Assembly: GCF_002741105.1 (NCBI RefSeq)
Contig: NZ_NIQU01000003.1
Span: 478,044-542,043 of the forward strand
From: Pseudomonas sediminis
GTDB taxonomy: Bacteria; Pseudomonadota; Gammaproteobacteria; Pseudomonadales; Pseudomonadaceae
Reading direction: 5' to 3'
DNA length: 64,000 bases
Positions 36,782-44,859 of the stretch are shown here, in pieces. Within the stretch, counting starts at the first letter, position 1; every line of letters starts with the position of its first letter. The notes below the pieces were generated by a model. The model ran no database searches. It was given only the letters and a program-made list of their open reading frames with translations, and had not been told where the DNA came from. A program made the translations under genes and the position numbers.

Positions 36782-37540
36782 ATGAGGATGCATACCCTCT
36801 TCGCCTGCTGCCTGAGCCTGGCCACAGCGCTGGCCAGCCTGACCACGCAGGCCGCCAGTTCCATCCTGATCTGGCCGATCAACCCGCTGATCGAAGCGGA
36901 TCGACAGAAATCCGCCGCACTGTGGTTGGAAAACCGTGGGCAGGAGCCGGTGGATTTGCAGGTTCGCGTGCTGGCCTGGGACCAGGAGGGCTTCGAAGAT
37001 CGCCTGACGCCACAGAAGCAAGTGGTGGGCAGCCCGCCGATGGCAACGCTGCAGCCGGGCAAGCGGCAGCTGGTCAGGCTGGTCAATCTAGAACCGCCGA
37101 GCGCCGGTACGCTGCGCACCTACCGTGTTCTGGTCGACGAGGTACTGCCACCGCAACCGCGCCCGTCTCAACTGGGTGTGCAGTTCCAGATGCGCTACTC
37201 GGTACCCTTGTTCGTGGTCGGGCCTGGAGCCTATCTGGATGACGGCGCGCGAGAAGCGCCAGGCCAGGGCCAGCCACTGGCTCCCGATCTACGCTACCGC
37301 GTCGTCGAAGTCAGCGATGGCGTCTTCCTCAATCTGCGCAACCTCGGCCCTGCCCCGGCCCGGTTGTCCCAGGTCGATCTGTTGCGTGACAACAGCAAGC
37401 AGCCACTGGCCGAAGGGCTTCTCGGTTATGTGCTGCCCGGCGCGCAGATGCGCTGGCCATTGCCAGCAGGCGTGCGCAGCGGTCGGGTGCAGGCGCGCAT
37501 CAACGAAAGCCGACAAACGCAGACGCTGGCCTCTGAGTAG
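36782..37540 (+). CDS. cupE4: Periplasmic pilus chaperone, PapD-like (CupE4)
   Basis: This 252-residue periplasmic chaperone donates a strand to unfolded pilins. It has a signal peptide, then an N-terminal Ig-like domain beginning SSILIWPINPLIEADRQKSAALWLENRG, with basic residues (GKRQLVRLVN) and RYSVPLFV in the positions that clamp pilin C-termini. A second Ig-like domain follows. It is somewhat long for PapD but normal for archaic (CsuC-like) chaperones. Confidence 0.85.
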   Translation: MRMHTLFACCLSLATALASLTTQAASSILIWPINPLIEADRQKSAALWLENRGQEPVDLQVRVLAWDQEGFEDRLTPQKQVVGSPPMATLQPGKRQLVRLVNLEPPSAGTLRTYRVLVDEVLPPQPRPSQLGVQFQMRYSVPLFVVGPGAYLDDGAREAPGQGQPLAPDLRYRVVEVSDGVFLNLRNLGPAPARLSQVDLLRDNSKQPLAEGLLGYVLPGAQMRWPLPAGVRSGRVQARINESRQTQTLASE

Positions 37541-39863
37541 GTCACTGGCGTTGCTGTTCCTGGCAGCGTTGCTGTCAGGCCGCTCAGCCCATGGCGATGA
37601 TGCGCAGCAGTTCGCCGAGGCCCAGTTGCTTTACCTGGAGTTGATCGTCAATGAACTGCCCAGCGGCAAGGTGGTGGAAGTGAGAGAGCATCAGGGCAGG
37701 CTGTTCGCCCAACGCGACGATCTGCTCGCCGCGGGTGTCCACCTGCCCTCGGAGACGACGCCCTGGGTCGCACTGGACCAGGTCGACGCCCTGCGCAGCG
37801 AGTATCAGCAGGACAGTCAACGTCTGCTGCTCACCCTGCCCAGCGAATGGCTACCGCACCAGCGTTTCGGCCCCAGCAGCCTGAGCGAGCCGATGCAGGC
37901 ACAGAGCGCGTTCGGTGTGCTGTTCAACTATGACCTCTACTACAACCACACCGAGAATGCCGGCCACTACGCCAATACCTGGCTTGAACAACGAGTGTTC
38001 GATGGCTTCGGCATGATTTCCAACACCGGCGTCCATCGTTACAGCTTTTCCGGGCCGGGCTATCGCGACGGCTACACCCGCTACGACAGCACCTGGCGCT
38101 TCAATGACCAGCAACGCATGCTCAGTTTCAGCGGCGGCGACCTGATCACCGGCGCACTGACCTGGAACAGCGCGGTGCGCGTGGGCGGCCTGCAGATTTC
38201 GCGTAACTTCTCGCTGCGACCAGATCTGATCACCTACCCTCTACCCCGCTTCGATGGCGATGCCGCAGTGCCCAGCACCCTGGACCTGTTCATCGACAAC
38301 GCGCGCATCGGCCAGCAGGATCTGCGCCCCGGCCCCTTTACGCTCAACACCGTGCCATACATCAGCGGCGCCGGCACGGCGACGCTGGTGACCACCGATG
38401 TACTGGGGCGCCAGGTCTCCACCACCGTGCCGTTCTATGTCACCGATACCCTGCTGCGTCAGGGTCTTTCGGACTTCTCCCTGTCGCTGGGCAAACTGCG
38501 CCGCAACTATGGCGTGGATAACTTTTCCTACGGCAGTCTGGTGAGCAGCGGCAGCCTGCGCTATGGCCTGACCGACAGTCTCACACTGGAAAGCCATGCC
38601 GAAGCAGGTGCCGGTCTCAGGCAGGCCGGTGTCGGCGCGACCGTCGGCCTGGGGCTCATGGGTACCCTGACCAGCTCGGTGAGCCAGAGCAGCGGCATCG
38701 GTAACGGCCAGCAGTACAGCCTCGGCTACAGCTACTACGCGCGTCGCTTCGGCATCACCGCGCAGCGCGTCCAGCGCACCTCGGACTATGCCGACCTCAG
38801 CGTCGCGCACGCACTGGACAACGACTTGGCCGGTGGCCCGCTGAGCAAGATCCTCGACCAACTGACCTTCAGTTTCAGCCCGGAGGGGCTCGGCTCATTC
38901 GGCGTCGGCTATTTCGCCAGCGAAGAGCACAGCGGGCGGCGCACACGTCTGCTCAACCTGTCCTGGTCGCGCAGCCTGTGGGGCAACACCAGCTTCTTTC
39001 TCTCCCTCAACCGTCAGTTGGACGACGGTTCGCACGCCATTCAGGCGCAACTGGTCATCCCCTTCGACCTGCACTCCACCCTGAGCACGGGTGTGGAGCG
39101 AGACAGCAACGGCAACCAGCGCGTACGCGCCAATTACAGTCGCAACCCACCCAGCGACGGCGGCCTGGGCTGGAACCTCGGCTATGCCGGCGGCGACAAT
39201 GAATACCGCCAGGCCGACCTGACCTGGCGCACCCAGCATGCCCAGGTGCAGGCAGGCGTTTACGAGAACGACGGAGTTACCACGCAGTGGGGTGGTGTCA
39301 GCGGCTCGCTGGTGGCCATGCAGGGCCAGATGTTCGCCAGCAACCGAATCGACGACGCCTTCGTGCTGGTCAGCACCGAGGGTTACTCGGATGTACCGGT
39401 GCGCTACGAACATCAACTGCTGGGTCGCACCGACTCGGCAGGCTACCTGCTGGTCCCATGGGTGCCGTCTTACTACCCCGGCCAGTACGAAGTCGACCTG
39501 CTGGACCTGCCGAGCAATCTGCAGTTGTCGGAAACCCAGAAGCGCATCGCCGTGCATCAGGGCAGCGGCGCATTGCTAGCCTTCCCGATGGTGATGAGCC
39601 TGTCAGCCAGCATCCAACTGGTCGACAGCCTGGGACAGCCACTGCCACGTGGCACCCAGGTGTTGCACCGTCCTAGCGGCCAACGTACCTATATCGGCTG
39701 GGACGGCCAGTTGTATTTCGAAGGACTGGCGAAGGACAACCAGTTGGAGGTGCACCTGACCGATGGAAGCCGTTGCACCAGCCGCTTTTCACTGGACGAC
39801 AGCGCCGTGGAAATGGCCGTAGTCGGCCCCCTCTTCTGCCTGCAACGGGACGGCCAGCCATGA
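37428..39863 (+). CDS. cupE5: Outer-membrane usher of archaic pilus (CupE5); start uncertain
   Basis: This beta-barrel usher passes chaperone-pilin complexes across the outer membrane. The mature part starts near GDDAQQFAEAQLLYLELIVNELPSGKVVEV, followed by the barrel with plug and C-terminal domains, ending FSLDDSAVEMAVVGPLFCLQ. The signal peptide (SRSLALLFLAALLSGRSAHG) begins at about 37536 but has no ATG directly before it. Candidates are this ATG at 37428 inside the chaperone gene, or a CTG/TTG near 37533-37551, the last with AGG nine bases upstream. The stop overlaps the tip gene by ATGA. Product certain, left end not. Confidence 0.85.
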   Translation: MCCPARRCAGHCQQACAAVGCRRASTKADKRRRWPLSRSLALLFLAALLSGRSAHGDDAQQFAEAQLLYLELIVNELPSGKVVEVREHQGRLFAQRDDLLAAGVHLPSETTPWVALDQVDALRSEYQQDSQRLLLTLPSEWLPHQRFGPSSLSEPMQAQSAFGVLFNYDLYYNHTENAGHYANTWLEQRVFDGFGMISNTGVHRYSFSGPGYRDGYTRYDSTWRFNDQQRMLSFSGGDLITGALTWNSAVRVGGLQISRNFSLRPDLITYPLPRFDGDAAVPSTLDLFIDNARIGQQDLRPGPFTLNTVPYISGAGTATLVTTDVLGRQVSTTVPFYVTDTLLRQGLSDFSLSLGKLRRNYGVDNFSYGSLVSSGSLRYGLTDSLTLESHAEAGAGLRQAGVGATVGLGLMGTLTSSVSQSSGIGNGQQYSLGYSYYARRFGITAQRVQRTSDYADLSVAHALDNDLAGGPLSKILDQLTFSFSPEGLGSFGVGYFASEEHSGRRTRLLNLSWSRSLWGNTSFFLSLNRQLDDGSHAIQAQLVIPFDLHSTLSTGVERDSNGNQRVRANYSRNPPSDGGLGWNLGYAGGDNEYRQADLTWRTQHAQVQAGVYENDGVTTQWGGVSGSLVAMQGQMFASNRIDDAFVLVSTEGYSDVPVRYEHQLLGRTDSAGYLLVPWVPSYYPGQYEVDLLDLPSNLQLSETQKRIAVHQGSGALLAFPMVMSLSASIQLVDSLGQPLPRGTQVLHRPSGQRTYIGWDGQLYFEGLAKDNQLEVHLTDGSRCTSRFSLDDSAVEMAVVGPLFCLQRDGQP

Positions 39864-40825
39864 TCCGCTGGCTGATATACGTATTCCTGCTCTGCACCAC
39901 TCTGGTAAGCGTGTCGGCCCATGCCTGCAGCACCTATGCGGGAGGCGCGGTCAACCTGGGCAATACCAACTCTCTGAGTCTGCGCACCACCCAGCAACAA
40001 GCTGCAGCCGGCGCGGGTCTGGCTTGTCCGGGGTTGCTTCAGGTACTGGCGGGGGCATACGTGCGTGTCACCCTGCAAAACGCCGGCACCCTGACCTTGC
40101 AGGACGGCCAGGGCAATCAGATTCCTTTTCAGGTTTTTCAGGACGCCGGCTACAACCAGGCGCTGGTGGCCGGCCAACCGCAACAACTCGGTGCAATCAA
40201 CCTGCTGGCCCTAGGGGGGAGCTCCACCGCCATCGGCCTGTATTTCCGGACCAATCCCGGCCCCAACGTGCCCGCCGGCACCTACACCGCCACCGTCACC
40301 CTGCGCTGGGACTGGGCGATCTGCACCGTCGGCGCGCTCAATATCTGCGCCTGGAACCGTAGCCCAGGCCTGACGCAGAACTGCGCGGTGATCTGCGGTG
40401 CTCCCACCAACTGGGGGACGGGTTCACTCGCCACCCTGACCATCACCCTGGTGGTCAGCAAGGCCTGCCGCATCGATACCTTGCCCAACGTCGACTTCGG
40501 CGCCAACGCCCTGATAAGCCAGTTCACTGCACAGCAGCGCACCTTCTCCGTCACCTGCACCAATACAGAGGGCTATACGCTTAGCTTCGACAATGGGCAG
40601 AACTACCAGGCGCCCTGGCGGCGCCTGAGAAATGGCAGCCAGTACATCCGCTACAACCTCTATCACAGCGGCAGCAGCCTGATCTGGAACGCCGCCTCGC
40701 CACTCACGGCCAGCGGCACGGGCAACTCGCAGAGCTTCAACTACCAGGCGATCCTCGATCCCACGCAGAGCAACGCACCGGTCGGCGTTTACACCGACAA
40801 CGTGCTGCTGATCATCAGTTACTGA
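39860..40825 (+). CDS. cupE6: Pilus tip adhesin with two SCPU domains (CupE6)
   Basis: This 321-residue exported protein has a signal peptide (MIRWLIYVFLLCTTLVSVSAHAC) and two tandem domains. The N-terminal one (about 25-175) is a receptor-type SCPU domain ending YTATVTLRWDWAICTV, and the C-terminal one (about 195-321) is a pilin SCPU domain with VVSKACRIDTLPNVDFG and VYTDNVLLIISY. This two-domain build is that of CsuE/CupE6 tip adhesins, which bind abiotic surfaces. It is the last gene of the operon. Confidence 0.83.
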   Translation: MIRWLIYVFLLCTTLVSVSAHACSTYAGGAVNLGNTNSLSLRTTQQQAAAGAGLACPGLLQVLAGAYVRVTLQNAGTLTLQDGQGNQIPFQVFQDAGYNQALVAGQPQQLGAINLLALGGSSTAIGLYFRTNPGPNVPAGTYTATVTLRWDWAICTVGALNICAWNRSPGLTQNCAVICGAPTNWGTGSLATLTITLVVSKACRIDTLPNVDFGANALISQFTAQQRTFSVTCTNTEGYTLSFDNGQNYQAPWRRLRNGSQYIRYNLYHSGSSLIWNAASPLTASGTGNSQSFNYQAILDPTQSNAPVGVYTDNVLLIISY

Positions 40826-40829
40826 AGCC

Positions 40830-41135
40830 TTACCAGTAGATCACCAGCGTCGAGCCGGCATTCTCGACGGATTGCGCCGTTACCGAGGGTGCCTGCGCAT
40901 TCGACACCAATGGCAAGGCGCGTCCGTTCGGATCCTGCAGACGATAGGCCGCGTGCTCACAGTCATGTGCGGACAGGTACACGCCAGCCGCATCGCTTCG
41001 AGCAGCAACCTCGCAACGCTTGAGAATGGTCAGGCTGATCTGCAATTGCCCGCTGATTTGCTCGGCAAGCGACAGATTGACAGTGACGCACAGCGCGGTG
41101 GCCACGAACCAGGCAAGGAGTCGATGAAACGGCAT
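40830..41135 (-). CDS. Short secreted SCPU-like protein opposite the pilus operon
   Basis: This 101-residue exported protein has a signal peptide (MPFHRLLAWFVATALCVTVNLSLAEQ) and a very short core. The segment ISGQLQISLTILKRCEV resembles the donor-strand/first-cysteine segment of the neighbouring pilins (GQLNVQITIGTGCTV), and the end STLVIYW resembles VTIAW, with a second cysteine between. The middle of the SCPU domain is missing. It is convergent with cupE6 with a four-base gap and needs its own promoter upstream of 41135. It may be a mini-pilin, a capping or assembly factor, or a truncated subunit. Confidence 0.6.
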   Translation of the reverse strand: MPFHRLLAWFVATALCVTVNLSLAEQISGQLQISLTILKRCEVAARSDAAGVYLSAHDCEHAAYRLQDPNGRALPLVSNAQAPSVTAQSVENAGSTLVIYW

Positions 41136-41279
41136 GATGACGGTCTACGGTAAGGCTGGCCTGCTGCGGTGAAGGTCAAAATCCATCCGTAGAAACGGTC
41201 GCGACATCAGAATGTCGACCGCAGGCGGGAGAATACGGTGATATCACATTGAAATCATCGTCATTCCGACGAACGTGGC

Positions 41280-42152
41280 TCAGGCCAAGGGCTGCGCGAC
41301 GAAACGCTTACCCGGCGCCACGATCTGCTCCTGCGCAGTCACCAGCGGCAGATCACGCGCGCCTTCGGCGGTCTGCTCGACCAACGCGAAGAGCGTCGCC
41401 GTGGCCAATTCCAATGCCTGCGGCAGCGCCTGTCCGGCCAACAGCCGGCCCAGCAGCGTGGCCGAGAACACATCGCCCATGCCATTGGGCAATGGGTGCA
41501 GCGCCAGGCGTGGGGTGGTCACCAGCCAGGCGCCCTCGCCGTTGACCGCCAGCGTACCCAGCTCGCTGTCAGGAATATCCGGCGTGGCCAGGCTGGTGAC
41601 GATCACCACATCCGGGCCACGGCCGCGCAACTGCCGAGCGATCTTCACCGCCTCCTGCAGATTGGCCGGTTTGGAGCCGGTAAGCAGCTCGAACTCGAAC
41701 TGGTTAGGCGTGATGATATTGGCGAAGGGAATCGCCTGGTCACGCAGGAAATCGGGAATCGCCGGGTTGACGAACACACCACGCCCGACATCGCCCATCA
41801 CCGGGTCGCACAGGTAGCGAACCGCCGGGTTGTGTTGGCGAATCTCACCTACCGCCTCGAGAATCACCCGCCCGGTATCAGCATCGCCCAGATAACCGGA
41901 AAGCACCGCCGACAGCCGCGGCAGAACACCGCGTTCACGCAGCCCGAGCAGCACCTCGCGCACATGCTCCGCGCCGAACACCTGACCGCGAAACTGGCCG
42001 TAGCCGGTGTGATTGGAGAACTGCACGGTGTGGATCGGCAGCACCTCGAAGCCCAGCCGCTGCAGTGGGAAAACCGCAGCAGCATTGCCGACATGGCCCC
42101 AGGCCACGTGCGACTGAATGGACAAGACGAGGGGCGGTAACGTGGCGCTCAT
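41280..42152 (-). CDS. pdxY: Pyridoxal kinase PdxY
   Basis: This salvage enzyme phosphorylates pyridoxal to PLP. It has 290 residues of the ribokinase-like fold. SIQSHVAWGHVGNAAAVFPLQRLGFEV at the N-terminus, CDPVMGD for metal/ATP binding, NQFEFELLTG and the C-terminal catalytic motif PNGMGDVFSATLLG are the PdxY/PdxK pattern. No operon partner is visible. Confidence 0.93.
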   Translation of the reverse strand: MSATLPPLVLSIQSHVAWGHVGNAAAVFPLQRLGFEVLPIHTVQFSNHTGYGQFRGQVFGAEHVREVLLGLRERGVLPRLSAVLSGYLGDADTGRVILEAVGEIRQHNPAVRYLCDPVMGDVGRGVFVNPAIPDFLRDQAIPFANIITPNQFEFELLTGSKPANLQEAVKIARQLRGRGPDVVIVTSLATPDIPDSELGTLAVNGEGAWLVTTPRLALHPLPNGMGDVFSATLLGRLLAGQALPQALELATATLFALVEQTAEGARDLPLVTAQEQIVAPGKRFVAQPLA

Positions 42153-42377
42153 GACGGTCTCTGCTGGCTGCGTATGACAAGGCGCAGATTATTCGCCAAG
42201 CTGCCTGGGCGCACCACTGCCTCTTCAAGCGCCGAGCTGTTGGAGACGGTGCCTGGAGGCTGAGTTATATCGCAACAGCTTGCACGCCTCAGGCAAGCCA
42301 GAGATTTGAGGTGCACTACCAAGACTCGCTGAAAACGCCACTCGAGCCGGGTGCGCGACGAACGGCAGATATGTGAA

Positions 42378-42405
42378 TTGACATATCGGTAAATCTCGAT
42401 ATTAT
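42378..42405 (+). promoter_or_regulatory. ArsR-gene promoter with embedded operator
   Basis: TTGACA (42378-42383) and TATTAT (42400-42405) are 16 bases apart. Between and overlapping them is ATATCG-N8-CGATAT (42383-42402), an operator-like inverted repeat. The -10 ends nine bases before the ATG at 42414, so the mRNA should be leaderless or nearly so, and no ribosome site is visible. Confidence 0.7.
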
Positions 42406-42413
42406 CGCCACCC

Positions 42414-42716
42414 ATGGACCTGATCAATGTATTCAAAGCCCTCTCGAATCCCACCCGCCTTGGCATCCTTAAGGGGTTGAAGGATCCGGTGAAGAACTTT
42501 CCTCCGCAAGATGAAGGGGACGTTCATACCGTGGGCGTGTGCGTCAGCAGTATTCAGGAAGGTGTCGGTCTGTCGCAGTCAACGGTGTCCGATTACCTCG
42601 CGACGTTGCAACGGGTCGGTCTGGTCGAAGTCCGCCGGGTTGGTCAGTGGACCTACTACAAACGCAATGAAGCCAATATCCGTGCCCTGGCCGAGCTCAT
42701 TGGCAAGGAGTTGTAA
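42414..42716 (+). CDS. ArsR-family winged-helix repressor
   Basis: This 100-residue repressor has the ArsR fold: NVFKALSNPTRLGILKGLKDP, then VGVCVSSIQEGVGLSQSTVSDYLATLQRVGLVEVRRVGQWTYYKRN. The metal motif ELCVCDL of true ArsR is absent; the lone cysteine in GVCVSS might be redox-active, but this is not established. The operator motif occurs in its own promoter and twice more before the next gene, so autoregulation and control of the dehydrogenase/monooxygenase genes are likely. Confidence 0.88.
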   Translation: MDLINVFKALSNPTRLGILKGLKDPVKNFPPQDEGDVHTVGVCVSSIQEGVGLSQSTVSDYLATLQRVGLVEVRRVGQWTYYKRNEANIRALAELIGKEL

Positions 42717-42730
42717 TTTTTTGACCCAAC

Positions 42731-42750
42731 ATATCGATATTTCTCGATAT
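42731..42750. promoter_or_regulatory. Second ArsR-type operator
   Basis: ATATCG-ATATTTCT-CGATAT repeats the motif at 42383 with the same eight-base spacer, 14 bases after the regulator's stop codon and ahead of the four-codon ORF. Confidence 0.65.
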
Positions 42751-42777
42751 CCCTTTTAACCGAAACGAGGACTGACA

Positions 42778-42792
42778 ATGGAGAGACCCTAG
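42778..42792 (+). other. Four-codon mini-ORF (M-E-R-P-stop) after a duplicated leader
   Basis: ATG-GAG-AGA-CCC-TAG lies after GAGGACTGACA, in the same layout (operator, CCCTTTT, A/G-rich ribosome site, ATG) as the real dehydrogenase start 94 bases later. It could be a leader peptide or the fused ends of a deleted gene. Confidence 0.45.
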
Positions 42793-42822
42793 GCACAGTC
42801 GCGTAAATTTTTTTGCATCAAT

Positions 42823-42842
42823 ATATCGAAAATTCCCTATAT
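42823..42842. promoter_or_regulatory. Third, degenerate ArsR-type operator
   Basis: ATATCG-AAAATTCC-CTATAT has one changed base in the right half. It precedes CCCTTTTTCC and the ribosome site AAGGAAC of the oxidoreductase gene. Confidence 0.55.
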
Positions 42843-42871
42843 CCCTTTTTCCAGAAACAAGGAACAACACA

Positions 42872-43846
42872 ATGAAAGCGCAAATTCTCAAATCCTTTGG
42901 CGGCCCGAACGCGTTCGAACTGAGCGAAGTGGCCAAACCCGTACCGCAGGCAGGGCAAGTTCTGGTGCGGGTTCACGCTACCTCCATCAACCCGCTGGAC
43001 TACCAGGTACGCCGTGGCGACTACGTCGATTACGTCCCCCTCCCCGCCATTACCGGGCATGACGTCTCCGGCGTGGTCGAAGCGGTCGGCCCAGGTGTGA
43101 CGAGCTTCGTGCCAGGCGATGAGGTCTGGTACACCACGCAGATTTTCGAAGGTGGCGGCAGTTACGCCGAGTACCACGTTGCGTCCGAAAGCATCATCGG
43201 CAAGAAGCCGGCATCGCTGAGCCACCTCGAGGCAGCAAGCCTGACGCTGGTAGGCGGGACGGTCTGGGAAGCACTGATCGGGCGTGTATCGCTGCGGGTC
43301 GGGGAGAGCATTCTGATCCACGGCGGTGCGGGTGGCGTCGGCCATGTCGCGATCCAGGTGGCAAAAGCCATTGGCGCCCGAGTATTCACCACCGTGCGTG
43401 AAGAGAACTTCGAATTCGCCCGGGGCCTGGGTGCCGACGTGGTCATCGACTACGAACAAGAGGATTACGTGGACGCCATCCTGCGGGAAACCGATGGCCA
43501 AGGCGTGGATGTGATCTTCGACACCATCGGCGGCGACACCTTGACCCGCAGCCCCGACGCACTCGCCCAGCTGGGCCGTGTGGTTTCGATCGTCGACATC
43601 GCCAAGCCGCAGAACCTGATCCAGGCCTGGGGCAAGAACGCCAGCTACCACTTCGTCTTCACCCGCCAGAACCGCGGCAAGCTCGATGAGCTGAAGGCAT
43701 TGGTCGAGCGCGGTCAACTGCGCCCCCATATTGGCGCGGTCTATTCGCTCGCTGACATTGCAAGCGCGCATGCACTGCTGGAAACGCCCAACAACGGTCT
43801 TCGCGGCAAAGTCGCAATTGCCGTCGAGCCATCACTCGTCCCGTAA
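42872..43846 (+). CDS. Zinc-type alcohol dehydrogenase / quinone oxidoreductase family (MDR) protein
   Basis: This 324-residue NAD(P)H-dependent medium-chain reductase has an N-terminal GroES-like domain ([38 protein letters not shown]). A Rossmann domain with [24 protein letters not shown] follows. Catalytic zinc ligands are not obvious, so it is likely a quinone/enone reductase rather than an alcohol dehydrogenase. It is followed by a monooxygenase gene, and the two are probably co-regulated by the ArsR protein; detoxification of a quinone or electrophile is an inference. Confidence 0.87.
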   Translation: MKAQILKSFGGPNAFELSEVAKPVPQAGQVLVRVHATSINPLDYQVRRGDYVDYVPLPAITGHDVSGVVEAVGPGVTSFVPGDEVWYTTQIFEGGGSYAEYHVASESIIGKKPASLSHLEAASLTLVGGTVWEALIGRVSLRVGESILIHGGAGGVGHVAIQVAKAIGARVFTTVREENFEFARGLGADVVIDYEQEDYVDAILRETDGQGVDVIFDTIGGDTLTRSPDALAQLGRVVSIVDIAKPQNLIQAWGKNASYHFVFTRQNRGKLDELKALVERGQLRPHIGAVYSLADIASAHALLETPNNGLRGKVAIAVEPSLVP

Positions 43847-43890
43847 GTACACAGGCTCAACTACCAAACAGACTCTAGAGGAATACCGTA

Positions 43891-44229
43891 ATGATTTATG
43901 AAATCGCAGTACTGCCTGTTCACAGTGCGCAGATTGAACAGTTCAAACAGGCATTTGCCGACGTAGTTCATTTGCTAGAACGCGCCAAGGGCTATCACGG
44001 CCATCTGTTCGCGCAGGGCGTCGAAAGTCCCGAGACTTTCAACCTGATCGTGCGCTGGGCCTCACTTGAGGACCACTCACCGGGTTTCGAAGCGAGTGAC
44101 GACCATCAGACCTTCATGCAGGGCCTGGAAGAATTCTTCTCGCAAGAGCCGACTGTCTACCACATTCAGGAGGCCGCTTTTACCCATAGAAACAATCAGG
44201 CCTTCGATATTGCTGCGCCAAAAGCTTAA
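43891..44229 (+). CDS. Antibiotic biosynthesis monooxygenase (ABM) domain protein
   Basis: This 112-residue ferredoxin-like dimeric alpha/beta-barrel protein of the ABM family starts MIYEIAVLPVHSAQIEQFKQAFADVV, with GYHGHLFAQGVESPETFNLIVRWASLEDH and FEASDDHQTFMQGLEEFF in the core. YgiN-type members oxidise quinols without a cofactor. Third gene of the ArsR-controlled set, 44 bases after the reductase, with AGAGGAAT before the ATG; the set could cycle a quinone. Confidence 0.85.
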   Translation: MIYEIAVLPVHSAQIEQFKQAFADVVHLLERAKGYHGHLFAQGVESPETFNLIVRWASLEDHSPGFEASDDHQTFMQGLEEFFSQEPTVYHIQEAAFTHRNNQAFDIAAPKA

Positions 44230-44269
44230 CTCTGCAGCCCGGACGTGGGCACTGCTTCTGGCCGCAATC

Positions 44270-44306
44270 TGATCTGACAGCTTTGTAATACAAGGCTGTC
44301 AGATCA
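44270..44306 (+). terminator. Strong hairpin after the ArsR operon
   Basis: TGATCTGACAGC pairs perfectly with GCTGTCAGATCA, and the inner TTGT/ACAA extends the stem to about 17 pairs with a three-base loop. It lies 40 bases after the monooxygenase stop, followed by ACTTTCCT. Confidence 0.7.
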
Positions 44307-44410
44307 ACTTTCCTAAATACCATTCCATCGTTTGCTCCAACAGTGAGTTGGCAACCAAGCTCAACTCTCGCGGAGGCATTCGACATTAGTTTCGCTTTCC
44401 GGAGTTTAAA

Positions 44411-44677
44411 ATGATCATCAAACATGCAAAAAACCTGGCAACCATTTCAATTACCAGCCTTGCCATACTTCTATCCAGTAATGCACTCGCTGAAAGTCAC
44501 GCCACCACTTACAAGTATGGATTGAAACTTGATATAGCCAAGGTTCTATCCATCTCGAAACCCAAAACCCATACCTGCAAGCCGGTCGATCATCTGATGA
44601 AATACATCGACTCGGCTGGAACCATCCAGACCCTGAAATTCAGGGCTCTCTCTGATGCATGCAGCAAAGGGCACTGA
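44411..44677 (+). CDS. DUF2790-family small periplasmic protein
   Basis: This 88-residue exported protein has a signal peptide (cleavage near SNALAES) and the DUF2790 pattern TTYKYGLKLDIAKVLSI, CKPVDHLMKYIDSAGTIQTLKFRALSDAC with two conserved cysteines. The family is almost confined to Pseudomonas and relatives, with several paralogues per genome; their function is not established. CCGGAG precedes the ATG. It lies between the ArsR operon and the patatin gene but shows no operon link to either. Confidence 0.85.
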   Translation: MIIKHAKNLATISITSLAILLSSNALAESHATTYKYGLKLDIAKVLSISKPKTHTCKPVDHLMKYIDSAGTIQTLKFRALSDACSKGH

Positions 44678-44859
44678 CATAACGCCAGTTGTGCCAGGGA
44701 TGGCAAGCAGCCGTAAAAATGAGCAACTGCGTACAACTTAGCGATCAACGCCTATGTAGCCGCTCATTCTTGGCAATCGCTCGCAATACTGGCATATAGC
44801 CGCACGAGCCGCGTTATCATGCCCGCGCCAGCGTTCGGCATGAGCACAAGGAGCAGTAG

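Noticed and set aside
36211..37242. 343-codon plus-strand frame across cupE3 and cupE4
   Set aside because: Out-of-frame reading of two genes with clear signal peptides and domains.
42872..43846. True zinc alcohol dehydrogenase
   Set aside because: The catalytic zinc-ligand pattern is not visible; quinone/enone reductase of the MDR superfamily is the safer call.
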